This document shows positions 14,289 through 22,621 of a stretch of 35,087 nucleotides of DNA, one piece after another (position 1 is the stretch's first letter; each line of letters starts with the position of its first letter). The position numbers were made by a program, and so were the translations under genes. Under the pieces are notes generated by a model. The model made no database searches. It worked only from the letters and a program-made list of their open reading frames with translations, and was not told the DNA's origin. Source of the DNA: Clostridia bacterium (GTDB taxonomy: Bacteria; Bacillota; Clostridia; Lachnospirales; Bianqueaceae); NCBI GenBank assembly GCA_900764045.1, contig CAAFMN010000009.1, positions 1 to 35,087 of the forward strand, in the 5' to 3' direction.

Positions 14289-15534
14289 CACAATATACAT
14301 TGACCTTGCGGTCCATACGGCTGTTGAAAAAGATCCGGTCGCCGGAGTGGCTGTAGATGGGGTGAGGATGCGCGTCCTGCCCCAGCCAGTCGCTCTCGTG
14401 GCGGCATAGAGGAATCCAGGTCAGGGTGCCGTTTTCCCAGTCCGGAAGCACGCGGCAGATGTATTCCGCGTCTTTTTTATGAGGATCCGGACCGTTATCC
14501 GTGCTGTTGTCACGGATTTTTTTGATTTCCCAGGGATACTTAAAGTATCCGTCGCACACGAGGTTGCCCTGATGATCCATTGTAAAGTGGCCGTATGCGT
14601 TATAATCCTCCGGCAGCGCGATCTCCCAGTAACGGCCGCTCGCGAGTTCGTATTTGCCGACCATCGCCGGGCCGTCGGCATATCCGCCGTGATAGATAAT
14701 AGAAGATCCGTCGTCGCTCCACATCTCATGGCATACCCAGTCCGCCGCGCTTCTGGGATATCCCGCAGGAGCCCCCAGAGTATCTGTCCCTTCGGTGCGT
14801 ACCCGGCGCAGTGTGTCCGTATGATGGTTATACAGCCAGATGCGGCGGATTCCGCAGTCAAAACTGGACCATTCATGATTGTACATGATGATCTCGGGAT
14901 CCTGCGGATGAAACTGCACATGTGTGATCCAGCACTTGGGGACGGTTTTCTCATATAAGAGTTCTCCGCTTTGCGTATCATACACGCAGAGATAACTGTT
15001 CAGATTCTCATCCTGCACCCGCTGGTCGATATTATAGACCGGACGCTTGTCCAGCCCGCTGCCCTCGGTCTCGGGATCAAAATCCAGGCAGCGTCCGTCC
15101 GTCATGGGGACACAGAGTTGTGTCCCATCGGCACTGACATGGGTAAAGGCGGTCATACGTCCGTTCGGAATGGTGTTCAGGACAGTGATCTGTCCGGTCA
15201 GATCGACTTTGCAGATTTTATCATCCTGAATATAATAGATGATCTCCCGCTGCCAATCCAGGCATACACTGGCCTTACCAAGTCCGAGATTCTGGGTTCC
15301 GTCAAAGTAAACATAGCTTTTCAGGATGCCGTTATGGTTCTGCGTAAGCGTTTTTTCCTGTCCCGTGAACATATCGCGTACGATGACATTGGGATGTCCG
15401 CCCTGATCACTGATCATATAGATGCGTTCATCGCCCTGACCCAGGGAAGAGCAGGTAAAATATAGAAGCTGTGTATTATACTGCTGGCGGCCCTGACAGT
15501 CGCTGATTAGAATTCGTCCGTTCAGTGAATTCAT
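14266..15534 (-). CDS. Oligogalacturonate-lyase-like beta-propeller protein
   Basis: A 422-residue protein with repeated WD/TolB-like propeller strands (FSPDG-like turns such as MWSDDGSSIIYHGG and IYSHSGDRIFFNSR). Landmarks fit the oligogalacturonate lyase family (PF14583): THVQFHPQDPEIIMYNHEW (His205), CHEMW (His269) and QDAHPHP with Gln386, His389 and His391. One Gln and three His is the known Mn-binding set of this family, so beta-elimination of short galacturonides in the cytoplasm is plausible. It has no signal peptide. It is 30-40 residues longer than typical OGL, so the substrate may differ. It follows the DUF3783 gene by 11 bases and overlaps the convergent radical SAM gene by 23 bases. 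Confidence 0.8.
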   Translation of the reverse strand: MNSLNGRILISDCQGRQQYNTQLLYFTCSSLGQGDERIYMISDQGGHPNVIVRDMFTGQEKTLTQNHNGILKSYVYFDGTQNLGLGKASVCLDWQREIIYYIQDDKICKVDLTGQITVLNTIPNGRMTAFTHVSADGTQLCVPMTDGRCLDFDPETEGSGLDKRPVYNIDQRVQDENLNSYLCVYDTQSGELLYEKTVPKCWITHVQFHPQDPEIIMYNHEWSSFDCGIRRIWLYNHHTDTLRRVRTEGTDTLGAPAGYPRSAADWVCHEMWSDDGSSIIYHGGYADGPAMVGKYELASGRYWEIALPEDYNAYGHFTMDHQGNLVCDGYFKYPWEIKKIRDNSTDNGPDPHKKDAEYICRVLPDWENGTLTWIPLCRHESDWLGQDAHPHPIYSHSGDRIFFNSRMDRKVNVYCVSAQAGK

Positions 15535-15545
15535 GGGGAGCCTCC

Positions 15546-15923
15546 TCAGTTGCCGGCAAACATTTTCTGATGCTCGGCTTGCAGGTGACAGGCCAATTCA
15601 TACAGGCTCCAGCCGATATTATGAGTAGTCAGCATCGCCTTCAGAGGGATGGGGGAGATTCCGGACTGGTTGTAGATGTCCAGAAACGTGTCCAGGTCGT
15701 TCTGACTAATGCCGCACAGGACCATCAGCTCCGGAAGCGTGGACAGGGGCGGAATCGGCGAGGCGGAAGCCGCCTGGATGGGGAGTCCGGCCAGATAGCC
15801 TACATTGGTATGGAAATCCTCCGGTCCCAACAGACAGATCTCAAACGAAAGCCGGGAGCAGAGCTTGGAGATGGCCTCCTGCTTTGCGGTATCCGGTGTG
15901 TACAACAGAATACGTGGATTCAT
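15546..15923 (-). CDS. DUF3783-family protein
   Basis: A 125-residue cytoplasmic protein. The C-terminal part (LPELMVLCGISQNDLDTFL, then SPIPLKAMLTTHNIGWSLYELACHLQAEH, about 65-120) matches what I know of the small DUF3783 family found widely in Clostridia. The N-terminal part (RILLYTPDTAKQEAISKLCSRL) looks like a nucleotide- or receiver-like beta-alpha unit. No function is known. Its start overlaps the YczE stop as ATGA, and it sits between YczE and the OGL-like gene in one minus-strand operon. Confidence 0.75.
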   Translation of the reverse strand: MNPRILLYTPDTAKQEAISKLCSRLSFEICLLGPEDFHTNVGYLAGLPIQAASASPIPPLSTLPELMVLCGISQNDLDTFLDIYNQSGISPIPLKAMLTTHNIGWSLYELACHLQAEHQKMFAGN

Positions 15924-16564
15924 TTTGCAGCCTCCTTGACAGGTAAGATTTTATTGGTTAGATGCGTGTTGAAGAATTGAATAAAGGGCCCCAGACCAAA
16001 AGCGGAAGCCAGCGTCCCCAGACCTACAATGCCGCCGGCCAGGTAACAGATCAGGGCAGCCAGAGCGTCGATCAGTATCCGGCACCAGAAGTAGGAGAGT
16101 TTATGGGCACGCTCATGCAGAATCAGAGCTAGGCTGTCATAGGGAGCGACGCCTACGTCGGACTGCTGATACAGCGAGAGTCCCAAACTGCAGATGATGA
16201 CACCGGCCAGAACCAGCAGGAGTTGCCAGCAGAACTGGGTCGGCGGAGCAAGACGCAGTGTCAGGAGCTTATAGAAGAAATCCGCGAAATACCCGAGGAA
16301 AACAGCGTTAACTACTGTCCCGGCACCGATCAGTCGGCGGCCCAGCCACAGCTGAATCAGGAAAAATACCGCGTTCAGAAGTACCTGAAACAGGGGGTAG
16401 GAGATCCCAAATGCGGCCGACAGTGCCATCATCATGCCGCTAAAAGGATCGTTTCCCATCTGTGAGAGCTTGAAGACGGCGACGCCAAGCCCGATGATGA
16501 TGTTGCCGATCAGCATGACGCACAACCGACGTCTGCTCACCCGCGATAAATATTCTTTGATCAT
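15920..16564 (-). CDS. YczE/YitT-like integral membrane protein
   Basis: A 214-residue protein with about five membrane segments. The N-terminal signature VMLIGNIIIGLGVAVFKLSQMGNDPFSGM (about 16-44) and the later QQSDVGVAPYDSLALIL (about 125-141) form the duplicated pattern of YczE-type membrane proteins. The role of the family is not well defined. First gene of the minus-strand operon with DUF3783 and the OGL-like protein, with GGAGG ahead of the ATG and a good promoter. Divergent from uxuA. Confidence 0.85.
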   Translation of the reverse strand: MIKEYLSRVSRRRLCVMLIGNIIIGLGVAVFKLSQMGNDPFSGMMMALSAAFGISYPLFQVLLNAVFFLIQLWLGRRLIGAGTVVNAVFLGYFADFFYKLLTLRLAPPTQFCWQLLLVLAGVIICSLGLSLYQQSDVGVAPYDSLALILHERAHKLSYFWCRILIDALAALICYLAGGIVGLGTLASAFGLGPFIQFFNTHLTNKILPVKEAAK

Positions 16565-16605
16565 GTGATTTCCTCCGAAATGTGGTTCTCAACGGGACGG
16601 TTTTT

Positions 16606-16634
16606 ATTATAGTCACATTGCGGTCATAAAGCAA
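16606..16634 (-). promoter_or_regulatory. Promoter of the yczE-DUF3783-OGL operon
   Basis: On the minus strand TTGCTT (16634-16629) and TATAAT (16611-16606) are spaced by 17 bases, about 40 bases ahead of the yczE-like start. Confidence 0.75.
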
Positions 16635-16656
16635 GCGTTTTGAAAAATCTTGCGGC

Positions 16657-16685
16657 TTGTATTTTGTATAGGGGTCTGCTATAAT
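16657..16685 (+). promoter_or_regulatory. Promoter of the uxuA operon
   Basis: TTGTAT (16657-16662) and TATAAT (16680-16685) with a 17-base spacer, 39 bases ahead of the uxuA start. It is divergent from the yczE promoter with the two -35 boxes only 22 bases apart, so a shared regulator is possible. I see no clear palindromic operator. Confidence 0.65.
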
Positions 16686-16724
16686 GGAACCAGATCTACC
16701 AAGCGTAGTAAAGGAGAGAGAAAT

Positions 16725-17798
16725 ATGGAAATGACTTTAAGATGGTACGGTACCGGATTCGATACGGTTACACTGCAGCAGATCCGACAGATTCCGGGAG
16801 TTACAGGCGTGATCACAACCCTGTATGATACGGCGCCCGGAGAGGTCTGGAGTCGGGAGAGAATCCATGCCCTCAAGGAAGAGGTTGAGGCGGCGGGACT
16901 GCATATCTCCGGTATTGAGAGCGTGAACATTCATGACGCGATCAAGACTGGAGCCCCGGAACGGGAGCAGTACATCGAGAACTACATCGAAACCCTGAAA
17001 AATCTGGGAGAAGAGGACATTCATCTGGTTTGCTATAACTTTATGCCGGTATTTGACTGGACACGGACCGAACTGGCACGGGTGCGTCCGGACGGTTCCA
17101 CGGTTCTGGCCTATACGCAGGAAGCGGTCGACGCGCTGGATCCGGAGAAGATGTTCGCTTCTATCGCGGCGGACACCAACGGAACGATTATGCCTGGTTG
17201 GGAGCCGGAGCGGATGGCTCATGTAAAAGAGCTTTTTGAGATGTATAAGGAGATTGACGATGAGAAGCTGTTTGCCAATCTGAAGTATTTTCTGGAGCGC
17301 ATCATGCCGGTATGCGACACCTATGATATCAATATGGCGATTCATCCGGATGATCCGGCCTGGAGCGTATTCGGCCTGCCGCGGATCATTATCAATAAGG
17401 AAAATATTCTGCGGATGATGAAGATGGTCGATAATCCGCATAACGGCGTGACCTTCTGCTCCGGTTCCTATGGAACGAACCTGAACAATGACCTGCCGGA
17501 TATGATCCGGTCACTCAAGGGCCGGATTCATTTTGCGCACGTGCGCAATCTGAAGTTTATTACGCCGACCAACTTCGAAGAGTCCGCGCACCTGTCCTCT
17601 GACGGAAGCTTTGATATGTATGAGATTATGAAGGCGCTGTACGAGACCGGATTCAGCGGGCCGATCCGTCCGGACCATGGCCGGATGATCTGGGGTGAGG
17701 TCGCGATGCCGGGTTACGGACTGTATGACCGCGCGTTGGGGGCGGCATATCTGAATGGTCTGTGGGAAGCCATCGATAAGGCACACACGCGCGGATAA
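16725..17798 (+). CDS. uxuA: Mannonate dehydratase
   Basis: A 357-residue enzyme that dehydrates D-mannonate to 2-keto-3-deoxygluconate in glucuronate catabolism; the length fits the family. The N terminus MEMTLRWYGTGFDTVTLQQI and blocks such as SGIESVNIHDAIK, YNFMPVFDWTRT, NMAIHPDDPAWSVFGLPRI, FCSGSYGTN, HFAHVRN and IRPDHGRMIWGE are classic UxuA features, with His, Cys, His and Asp residues positioned as metal and substrate ligands. The start at 16725 has AAGGAGAG upstream; the open frame extends 25 codons further back but runs through the promoter. First gene of an operon with an EamA transporter and an M42 peptidase. The OGL-like gene across the intergenic region also feeds uronates. Confidence 0.97.
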   Translation: MEMTLRWYGTGFDTVTLQQIRQIPGVTGVITTLYDTAPGEVWSRERIHALKEEVEAAGLHISGIESVNIHDAIKTGAPEREQYIENYIETLKNLGEEDIHLVCYNFMPVFDWTRTELARVRPDGSTVLAYTQEAVDALDPEKMFASIAADTNGTIMPGWEPERMAHVKELFEMYKEIDDEKLFANLKYFLERIMPVCDTYDINMAIHPDDPAWSVFGLPRIIINKENILRMMKMVDNPHNGVTFCSGSYGTNLNNDLPDMIRSLKGRIHFAHVRNLKFITPTNFEESAHLSSDGSFDMYEIMKALYETGFSGPIRPDHGRMIWGEVAMPGYGLYDRALGAAYLNGLWEAIDKAHTRG

Positions 17799-17813
17799 GA
17801 CAAGAAGGCGGAG

Positions 17814-18734
17814 ATGGGTTACTTCTATTTACTTTGTGTGGCGCTTCTATTCAGCTTTGGCGGGACTTGTGTCAAGCTGATCAGTCCCTATTTCAGTGCG
17901 GGATTTATTACTTTTTTTCGGTTTGTCGTAGGAGTCTTCTTTTTGCTGCTGCTCAAGGTGGTTTTGCGCAGGCGGTTCCAAAAGGACTTCTGGAAGACAG
18001 TCCGGATGGCCGGAGGCTGGATTGTTTTCGGCGCGGCGGCCAAGTGGCTGGCCTATTGGACAGAAAATTATGCGCTTTCGCATGGAGTTTCCTATGGCAA
18101 CATCGTTACGCAGCCGGCGCAGACGGTCTTTCTGACACTGGTCAGCATCTTTTTCTTCAGGGAGAAGATGTCGGTTAAAAAGACGATCTGCATCCTGATG
18201 TGTATGCTGGGAGTGCTGTGTATTTCGTGGAATGGCCGGCCGCTGGATGTCTTCTTTGGAGAAAACATTCTGCTGACGGCATTGTTCTGGATCTCAGGCA
18301 CACTGGCAGGAGGACATGTGCTGGCGCAGAAGATGATTGCTGATAAGATGGATATCATTGACAGCAACCTGTCGATCTTCGCGGTATCCGCTGTATTGGC
18401 GGGGTCTGTACTGATTCCGGATATTGCCGGAGGGGGCGGCCCGGCAGCGGCGCCAAACGCGGCGTGCATTGCGGCGATACTGATGTTCGGCTTTATTACG
18501 GGAATCGGCTTCTACCTCAATGCCAAAGCGATTCCGCTGGTGCCCTTTTATATGGTGCCGATTCTTCAAAGTACGATGGTGCTGTTTTCGATCACATGGG
18601 GGATTTTGTTCTTCCATGAGGAGGTCAGCGTATACATCATCGTCGGCACAGTCGTTTTTGTCGCGGGACTTGTCCTGCTGCAGCTGCTTAACGCGGCGGA
18701 AAAAGATACAAAGAAGGAAGAGAATTATGGATAA
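17814..18734 (+). CDS. EamA/DMT-family transporter
   Basis: A 306-residue membrane protein with about ten hydrophobic helices in two homologous halves, the EamA (drug/metabolite transporter) layout. The end of the first half, SIFFFREKMSVKKTICILMCMLGVLCIS, and the second, WGILFFHEEVSVYIIVGTVVFVAGLVLL, are the typical paired EamA motifs. It starts 15 bases behind uxuA and its end overlaps the M42 gene by 8 bases, so it is translationally linked to both. A role in moving a sugar acid or another metabolite is plausible from context, but the substrate is not evident. Confidence 0.9.
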   Translation: MGYFYLLCVALLFSFGGTCVKLISPYFSAGFITFFRFVVGVFFLLLLKVVLRRRFQKDFWKTVRMAGGWIVFGAAAKWLAYWTENYALSHGVSYGNIVTQPAQTVFLTLVSIFFFREKMSVKKTICILMCMLGVLCISWNGRPLDVFFGENILLTALFWISGTLAGGHVLAQKMIADKMDIIDSNLSIFAVSAVLAGSVLIPDIAGGGGPAAAPNAACIAAILMFGFITGIGFYLNAKAIPLVPFYMVPILQSTMVLFSITWGILFFHEEVSVYIIVGTVVFVAGLVLLQLLNAAEKDTKKEENYG

Positions 18735-19764
18735 GCAATACATATTGGATTTTATGCAGGAATGCCTGCGGATTCCCAGTGTAACGGGCGATACCGGACG
18801 CTGCATGGAATGGATTGAAGAGCAGTTTGAGAAACTGGGCGTGGAGACGCACCGCACCAATAAAGGAGCGGTCTATGGAACGATCCGGGGAGAGGATGAC
18901 GACCATCAGGTTCTGGTCAACGCGCATGTCGATACGCTGGGAGCGATGGTGCGGGAGATTCTGCCCAACGGACGCCTGCGGGTGACCAATGTAGGCGGCT
19001 GGACATATATCACTTATGAAGGAGAGAATTTGCTGGTGCATACGATGGACGGCCGGACGGTAAGTGGCACTCTGCTCTATGAGAAGCCGTCCGTGCATAT
19101 CTCTCCGGTGGACGCGCGGGAAGAGGTGCGGACCGAGTTTAATATGGAGGTGCGTCTGGATGAGGACGTACACAGCGCGGCAGATACCCGGGCTCTGGGG
19201 ATTGAGGTAGGAGATTTTATCTCCTTTGATCCGAAGACGGTTCTGATGCCCAACGGTTTTATCAAGAGCCGCTATATTGACGACAAAGCCTGTGTCGCGA
19301 TCCTATTCGGCGTCATGAAGCAGTTGAAGGAGCAGGGGCTGCGTCCGCTGCATACGACGCATTTTTATATCGCTAATTTTGAGGAACTGGGACACGGTGT
19401 ATCCTATATCCCGCCGAAGGTCACGGAGCAGTTGTCCATCGATATCGGAACGGTGGGTGTTACGCACAACGCGGATGAGCACAGTGTATCCATCTGCGCC
19501 AAGGACAGCCGTACCACATATGATTTCGCGTTCCGCAAAAAGCTGGTCAAGCTGGCGCAGAAGAATCAGATTCCCTATAAAGTGGATGTACATTACCGAT
19601 ATGGAAGCGATGCCAGTATGAGCGTTTTGCGCGGTGCGGATACCAATTTCGCGTGCATCGGTCCGGGAACGGATGCGACACATCATTATGAGCGTACCCA
19701 TACGGATGCGGTGATGGCGACAGCACAGCTTTTGCTGGCGTATCTGTTACAGGAGGAGTGTTAA
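18727..19764 (+). CDS. M42-family metallo-aminopeptidase
   Basis: A 345-residue peptidase of the M42 (glutamyl aminopeptidase / FrvX / tetrahedral TET) type. Metal-binding elements are NAHVDTLG, YIDDKACVA, FEELGHG (catalytic Glu pair), IDIGTVG and the C-terminal His of DATHHYERTHTDA. These cytoplasmic enzymes remove N-terminal residues from short peptides and usually form dodecamers with cobalt or zinc. The start is the ATG at 18727 inside the end of the EamA gene, with AAGGAAGAG just upstream; the frame extends further back but overlaps EamA fully. Its presence behind uxuA may simply reflect operon packing. Confidence 0.93.
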   Translation: MDKQYILDFMQECLRIPSVTGDTGRCMEWIEEQFEKLGVETHRTNKGAVYGTIRGEDDDHQVLVNAHVDTLGAMVREILPNGRLRVTNVGGWTYITYEGENLLVHTMDGRTVSGTLLYEKPSVHISPVDAREEVRTEFNMEVRLDEDVHSAADTRALGIEVGDFISFDPKTVLMPNGFIKSRYIDDKACVAILFGVMKQLKEQGLRPLHTTHFYIANFEELGHGVSYIPPKVTEQLSIDIGTVGVTHNADEHSVSICAKDSRTTYDFAFRKKLVKLAQKNQIPYKVDVHYRYGSDASMSVLRGADTNFACIGPGTDATHHYERTHTDAVMATAQLLLAYLLQEEC

Positions 19765-19765
19765 G

Positions 19766-19942
19766 ATGAGTCTGCCGCAAGATCCGGTGATCCTGCTATC
19801 TTATATCAATACGCAGCTTCGGGATTTTTATCCGTCCCTGAAGGAGCTGGGAAAGTCTCTGGATGTTGATACCGCAGCCATCCGGGAGAAGCTGTCCGGG
19901 ATCGGCTATGAGTACAGCGAGGAGAAAAATCAATTCGTATGA
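19766..19942 (+). CDS. DUF4250 small protein
   Basis: A 58-residue protein starting MSLPQDPVILLSYINTQLRD and ending GIGYEYSEEKNQFV. Both ends match the small DUF4250 family of Clostridia as I know it. No membrane segment, and no known function. A strong AGGAGGAG precedes the ATG, one base after the M42 stop codon. Its stop overlaps the start of the decayed membrane-protein gene as ATGA, showing that the two were once coupled. Confidence 0.88.
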   Translation: MSLPQDPVILLSYINTQLRDFYPSLKELGKSLDVDTAAIREKLSGIGYEYSEEKNQFV

Positions 19943-20534
19943 TGACGGAGATCATTGCAAGAAGGCAATTTACGTCTTTGTATATTTGGCTGGACATTGC
20001 GTTCCTGGTTGTGTTCCTGATCCTGCTGCTCTGGTAGAAAAAGTACATGACCGTAATGGTCGGATGCATCATGGGTATCGTCTATATGCTGGTGGATTAC
20101 GGAATCTTTCATCTGCTGCTGCACTCCCGGAGCATCTCGGAGGGAAACAGCTTGTCATTGAACGTACGACGGGAGCCTATCACGGATACATGGCTGTGAT
20201 CCTGTTTGTTGGATATCTGGGACTGATCCTCTACAATATGTATCAAACAGACAGAGCGAAGCGGATACGGATTCCGTGGCTTCTCGCAATCGGGATTCTG
20301 GTTCAGTTCGGCTGGGAAGCGGGACTTCTGATCGGAGGAATCCGCAGCGCGGGCTTTTCGGATATAGGGCAGAAGCTGCATGTGTTTCTGGTTAATTCAC
20401 TGCTGGAAACCAATCTGGGCTTGCCGTATATCTATTGCATCTATATAGCGTATTCGAAAAAATACACGGAGAACCTGCCTCGCAGGAGCCATCCGGTATC
20501 ATTTACAGAGCGGATTGAAGAAAATAATAAGTGA
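19939..20534 (+). pseudogene. Decayed multi-helix membrane protein gene
   Basis: The frame coupled to the DUF4250 stop begins MMTEIIARRQFTSLYIWLDI, continues through one membrane helix and meets an in-frame TAG at 20035-20037. Beyond the stop the same frame still encodes a second helix (MTVMVGCIMGIVYMLVDYGI) up to about 20160. The membrane-protein coding sense then continues in another frame: TGAYHGYMAVILFVGYLGL, a helix with WLLAIGILVQFGWEAG, and NSLLETNLGLPYIYCIYIAY, ending at 20534. So there is one nonsense change plus one frame change, and possibly a lost internal segment near 20150-20165. The later part alone is open from 19863, but its N-terminal 90 residues are meaningless sequence. 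I recall intact relatives behind DUF4250 in other Clostridia but could not compare them. Confidence 0.78.
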
Positions 20535-20546
20535 CAAAAAGAGTGC

Positions 20547-20585
20547 TGCACCAATGTGAACTTTTTACATTGGTGCAATTTTTGT
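20547..20585 (+). terminator. Terminator of the uxuA operon
   Basis: Eleven-base perfect arms (TGCACCAATGT at 20547-20557, ACATTGGTGCA at 20567-20577) with a nine-base loop, followed by ATTTTTG. It closes the uxuA-EamA-M42-DUF4250 unit and isolates the sugar importer operon behind it. Confidence 0.9.
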
Positions 20586-20647
20586 TGATTTTTGGGGAAA
20601 GATTCTGGAATTCATGAACAAAAGGAACGAAGAAAGTAAATTTTCTA

Positions 20648-20676
20648 TTGACAAAAATGAACAATGTGAATATAAT
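20648..20676 (+). promoter_or_regulatory. Strong consensus promoter of the sugar ABC importer operon
   Basis: Perfect TTGACA (20648-20653) and TATAAT (20671-20676) with a 17-base spacer, 43 bases ahead of the first permease. The boxes match consensus exactly, so basal expression should be high. I see no convincing operator around it and no regulator gene in the operon. Confidence 0.92.
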
Positions 20677-20719
20677 GTAAATCACGAATGAATCCAAAGT
20701 TGAAAAGGGGGAAGTTGCA

Positions 20720-21634
20720 TTGGCACGAAAAGGAAATCTGAAAACGAAACTGCTGAATGACTGGCAGCTGTATGTGCTGATTTTGCCAGGTGTCATCTAT
20801 TTTATCGTGTTCCATTATGTCCCATTGTATGGAATACAGATTGCATTTAAGGATTTTAAAGTCAGCAAGGGAATTGTAGACAGCGCATGGGTTGGGTTTG
20901 ATAATTTCAAAACCTTTTTTAATTCCTATTACTGCGGCCGTCTGATCATTAACACGCTTCTGTTGAACGTGTACAGCCTTCTGTGGAGTTTTCCGGTTCC
21001 CGTTGTGCTGGCGCTGCTCCTGAACCGTATTAAGCAGGAGAGATTCAAGAAGTTTACACAGACCGTCATCTATATTCCGCACTTTATCTCCACGGTTGTT
21101 ATGGCTGGTATGCTGTACATATTCCTATCGCCGGAAACCGGTATGATCAACCGTCTGATCAATGCGCTGGGCGGTCAGTCGATTTACTTTATGGCAGAGG
21201 CAGGCTGGTTTAGAACGGTTTATATCGCCAGCGGCATCTGGCAGTCCGCTGGTTGGGGCACGATCCTGTACATCGCGGCGCTGACCGGTGTAGATCAGGA
21301 AGTTTATGAAGCGGCGACACTGGACGGCGCAAGTGTTATGCAGAAGATCCGCCATATCGATATTCCTTCGATCCTGCCCATCGCGGTCATGATGCTGATT
21401 CTGGAGTGCGGCAAGATCATGGGCGGCGACACGCAGAAGGCCCTGCTGCTGCAGACCAAATCCAATACGGCAACCTCCGATATTATAGGACTGTATGTTT
21501 ACAATGTTGGCTTGGGCCAGGCGAAATATTCCTACACCGCAGCCATCGGTCTGTTCCAGAACCTGATCGGTTTTGTCATGATCGTCGTTGTTAACACGAT
21601 CTCCAAGCGGGTCAGCTCGGTCAGCATGTTCTAG
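20720..21634 (+). CDS. Carbohydrate ABC permease, LplB/YteP type
   Basis: A 304-residue inner-membrane permease with six helices. The N terminus (LLNDWQLYVLILPGVIYFIVFHYVPLYGIQIAFKDF) and the coupling helix EAATLDGASVMQKIRHIDIPS (about 197-217, the EAA motif) are typical of the LplB/YteP branch of CUT1 importers, which take up oligosaccharides such as pectin-derived sugars in Bacillus. The start is TTG at 20720, behind AAGGGGGA; no ATG fits. It is followed 10 bases later by the partner permease and by a binding lipoprotein. No ATPase gene is present, as is usual where one MsmX-like ATPase serves several CUT1 systems. Confidence 0.93.
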   Translation: MARKGNLKTKLLNDWQLYVLILPGVIYFIVFHYVPLYGIQIAFKDFKVSKGIVDSAWVGFDNFKTFFNSYYCGRLIINTLLLNVYSLLWSFPVPVVLALLLNRIKQERFKKFTQTVIYIPHFISTVVMAGMLYIFLSPETGMINRLINALGGQSIYFMAEAGWFRTVYIASGIWQSAGWGTILYIAALTGVDQEVYEAATLDGASVMQKIRHIDIPSILPIAVMMLILECGKIMGGDTQKALLLQTKSNTATSDIIGLYVYNVGLGQAKYSYTAAIGLFQNLIGFVMIVVVNTISKRVSSVSMF

Positions 21635-21644
21635 GAGGTGCAGC

Positions 21645-22562
21645 ATGAAAGAGAAAAAGCAAGGAAGAAAAATCAAAGATACTACACCGGATCGGATCTT
21701 TTACGCAGTCAATATGCTGATCTGGATTCTGGTTCTGATCATCGTTATCTACCCGTTGTGGGTGATCATCATCTCCTCCGTATCCGATCCGTATGCGGTT
21801 ATGGAAGGCAAGGTTCTGTGGCTGCCCGTAGACTTCTCCTGGGTTGGCTATCAGGCGATTCTCAAGTATGGCGCACTGTGGCGTTCTTATCTGAATTCCA
21901 TCGTATACACGGTGGGCGGTACGCTACTGTCAGTTATGGTAACACTGACCATGGCATATGGCCTGTCCAGAAAGTTCGTCGGTAAGGGCCTGATCAATTT
22001 CTTGGTCGTATTCACCATGTTCTTCAGCGGCGGACTGATCCCGACCTTCCTGTGGATGCGGGATCTGGGCCTTTACAACAACCCGATGATTATGATTGTC
22101 ATGGGTATGGTCTCTGTCTGGAACCTGATGGTTGCCAGAACCTATATTCAGACATCCATTCCGAATGAGCTTTATGAGGCGGCAGCCATTGACGGCGCCA
22201 GCCATTTCCAGTATTTCTTCAAGGTCGTTCTGCCTCTGAGCGCGACAATCGTCGCGGTTCTGAGCGTATACTATGGCGTTGGTAAGTGGAACGATTATTA
22301 CACCGGTCTGGTATACATGAAGGATAAGAGTATTCTGCCGCTACAGACGGTGCTGCGTCAGATCCTGGCGACATTGAACTACAACGCGTCCGACTTCGCG
22401 GAGATGTTCGATGATATGGCCAAGCAGCAGGAGGCAGTACGTATCGCCAACGTTGTTAAGTATTGTGCGATTATTGTTTCCACAGTACCCGCGGTTATCC
22501 TGTACCTGTTCATGCAGAAGTATTTTGTTAAGGGCGTTATGATCGGTTCCATCAAGGGTTAA
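21645..22562 (+). CDS. Carbohydrate ABC permease, LplC/YtcP type
   Basis: A 305-residue permease with six membrane helices, the partner of the preceding gene. PDRIFYAVNMLIWILVLIIV begins the first helix. The coupling motif ELYEAAAIDGASHFQYFFK (about 180-198) carries the EAA-x3-G signature, and the C terminus ends YFVKGVMIGSIKG, a very typical LplC/YtcP tail. I placed the start at 21645, behind AGGAGGTG and 10 bases after the first permease stops; the frame reads back 19 codons into that gene. It should form a heterodimer with the LplB-type protein and receive sugar from the lipoprotein encoded next. Confidence 0.93.
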   Translation: MKEKKQGRKIKDTTPDRIFYAVNMLIWILVLIIVIYPLWVIIISSVSDPYAVMEGKVLWLPVDFSWVGYQAILKYGALWRSYLNSIVYTVGGTLLSVMVTLTMAYGLSRKFVGKGLINFLVVFTMFFSGGLIPTFLWMRDLGLYNNPMIMIVMGMVSVWNLMVARTYIQTSIPNELYEAAAIDGASHFQYFFKVVLPLSATIVAVLSVYYGVGKWNDYYTGLVYMKDKSILPLQTVLRQILATLNYNASDFAEMFDDMAKQQEAVRIANVVKYCAIIVSTVPAVILYLFMQKYFVKGVMIGSIKG

Positions 22563-22621
22563 ATCTGTATCGTAGCCGTAGACAGGCTTATGATAAACAT
22601 TATTATCAAGGAGGATCTACA

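Noticed and set aside
19863..20534. A single intact 223-residue membrane protein
   Set aside because: Only its second half makes membrane-protein sense. The first 90 residues are an out-of-frame reading of DUF4250 and of the pseudogene start, so it is scored as a pseudogene.
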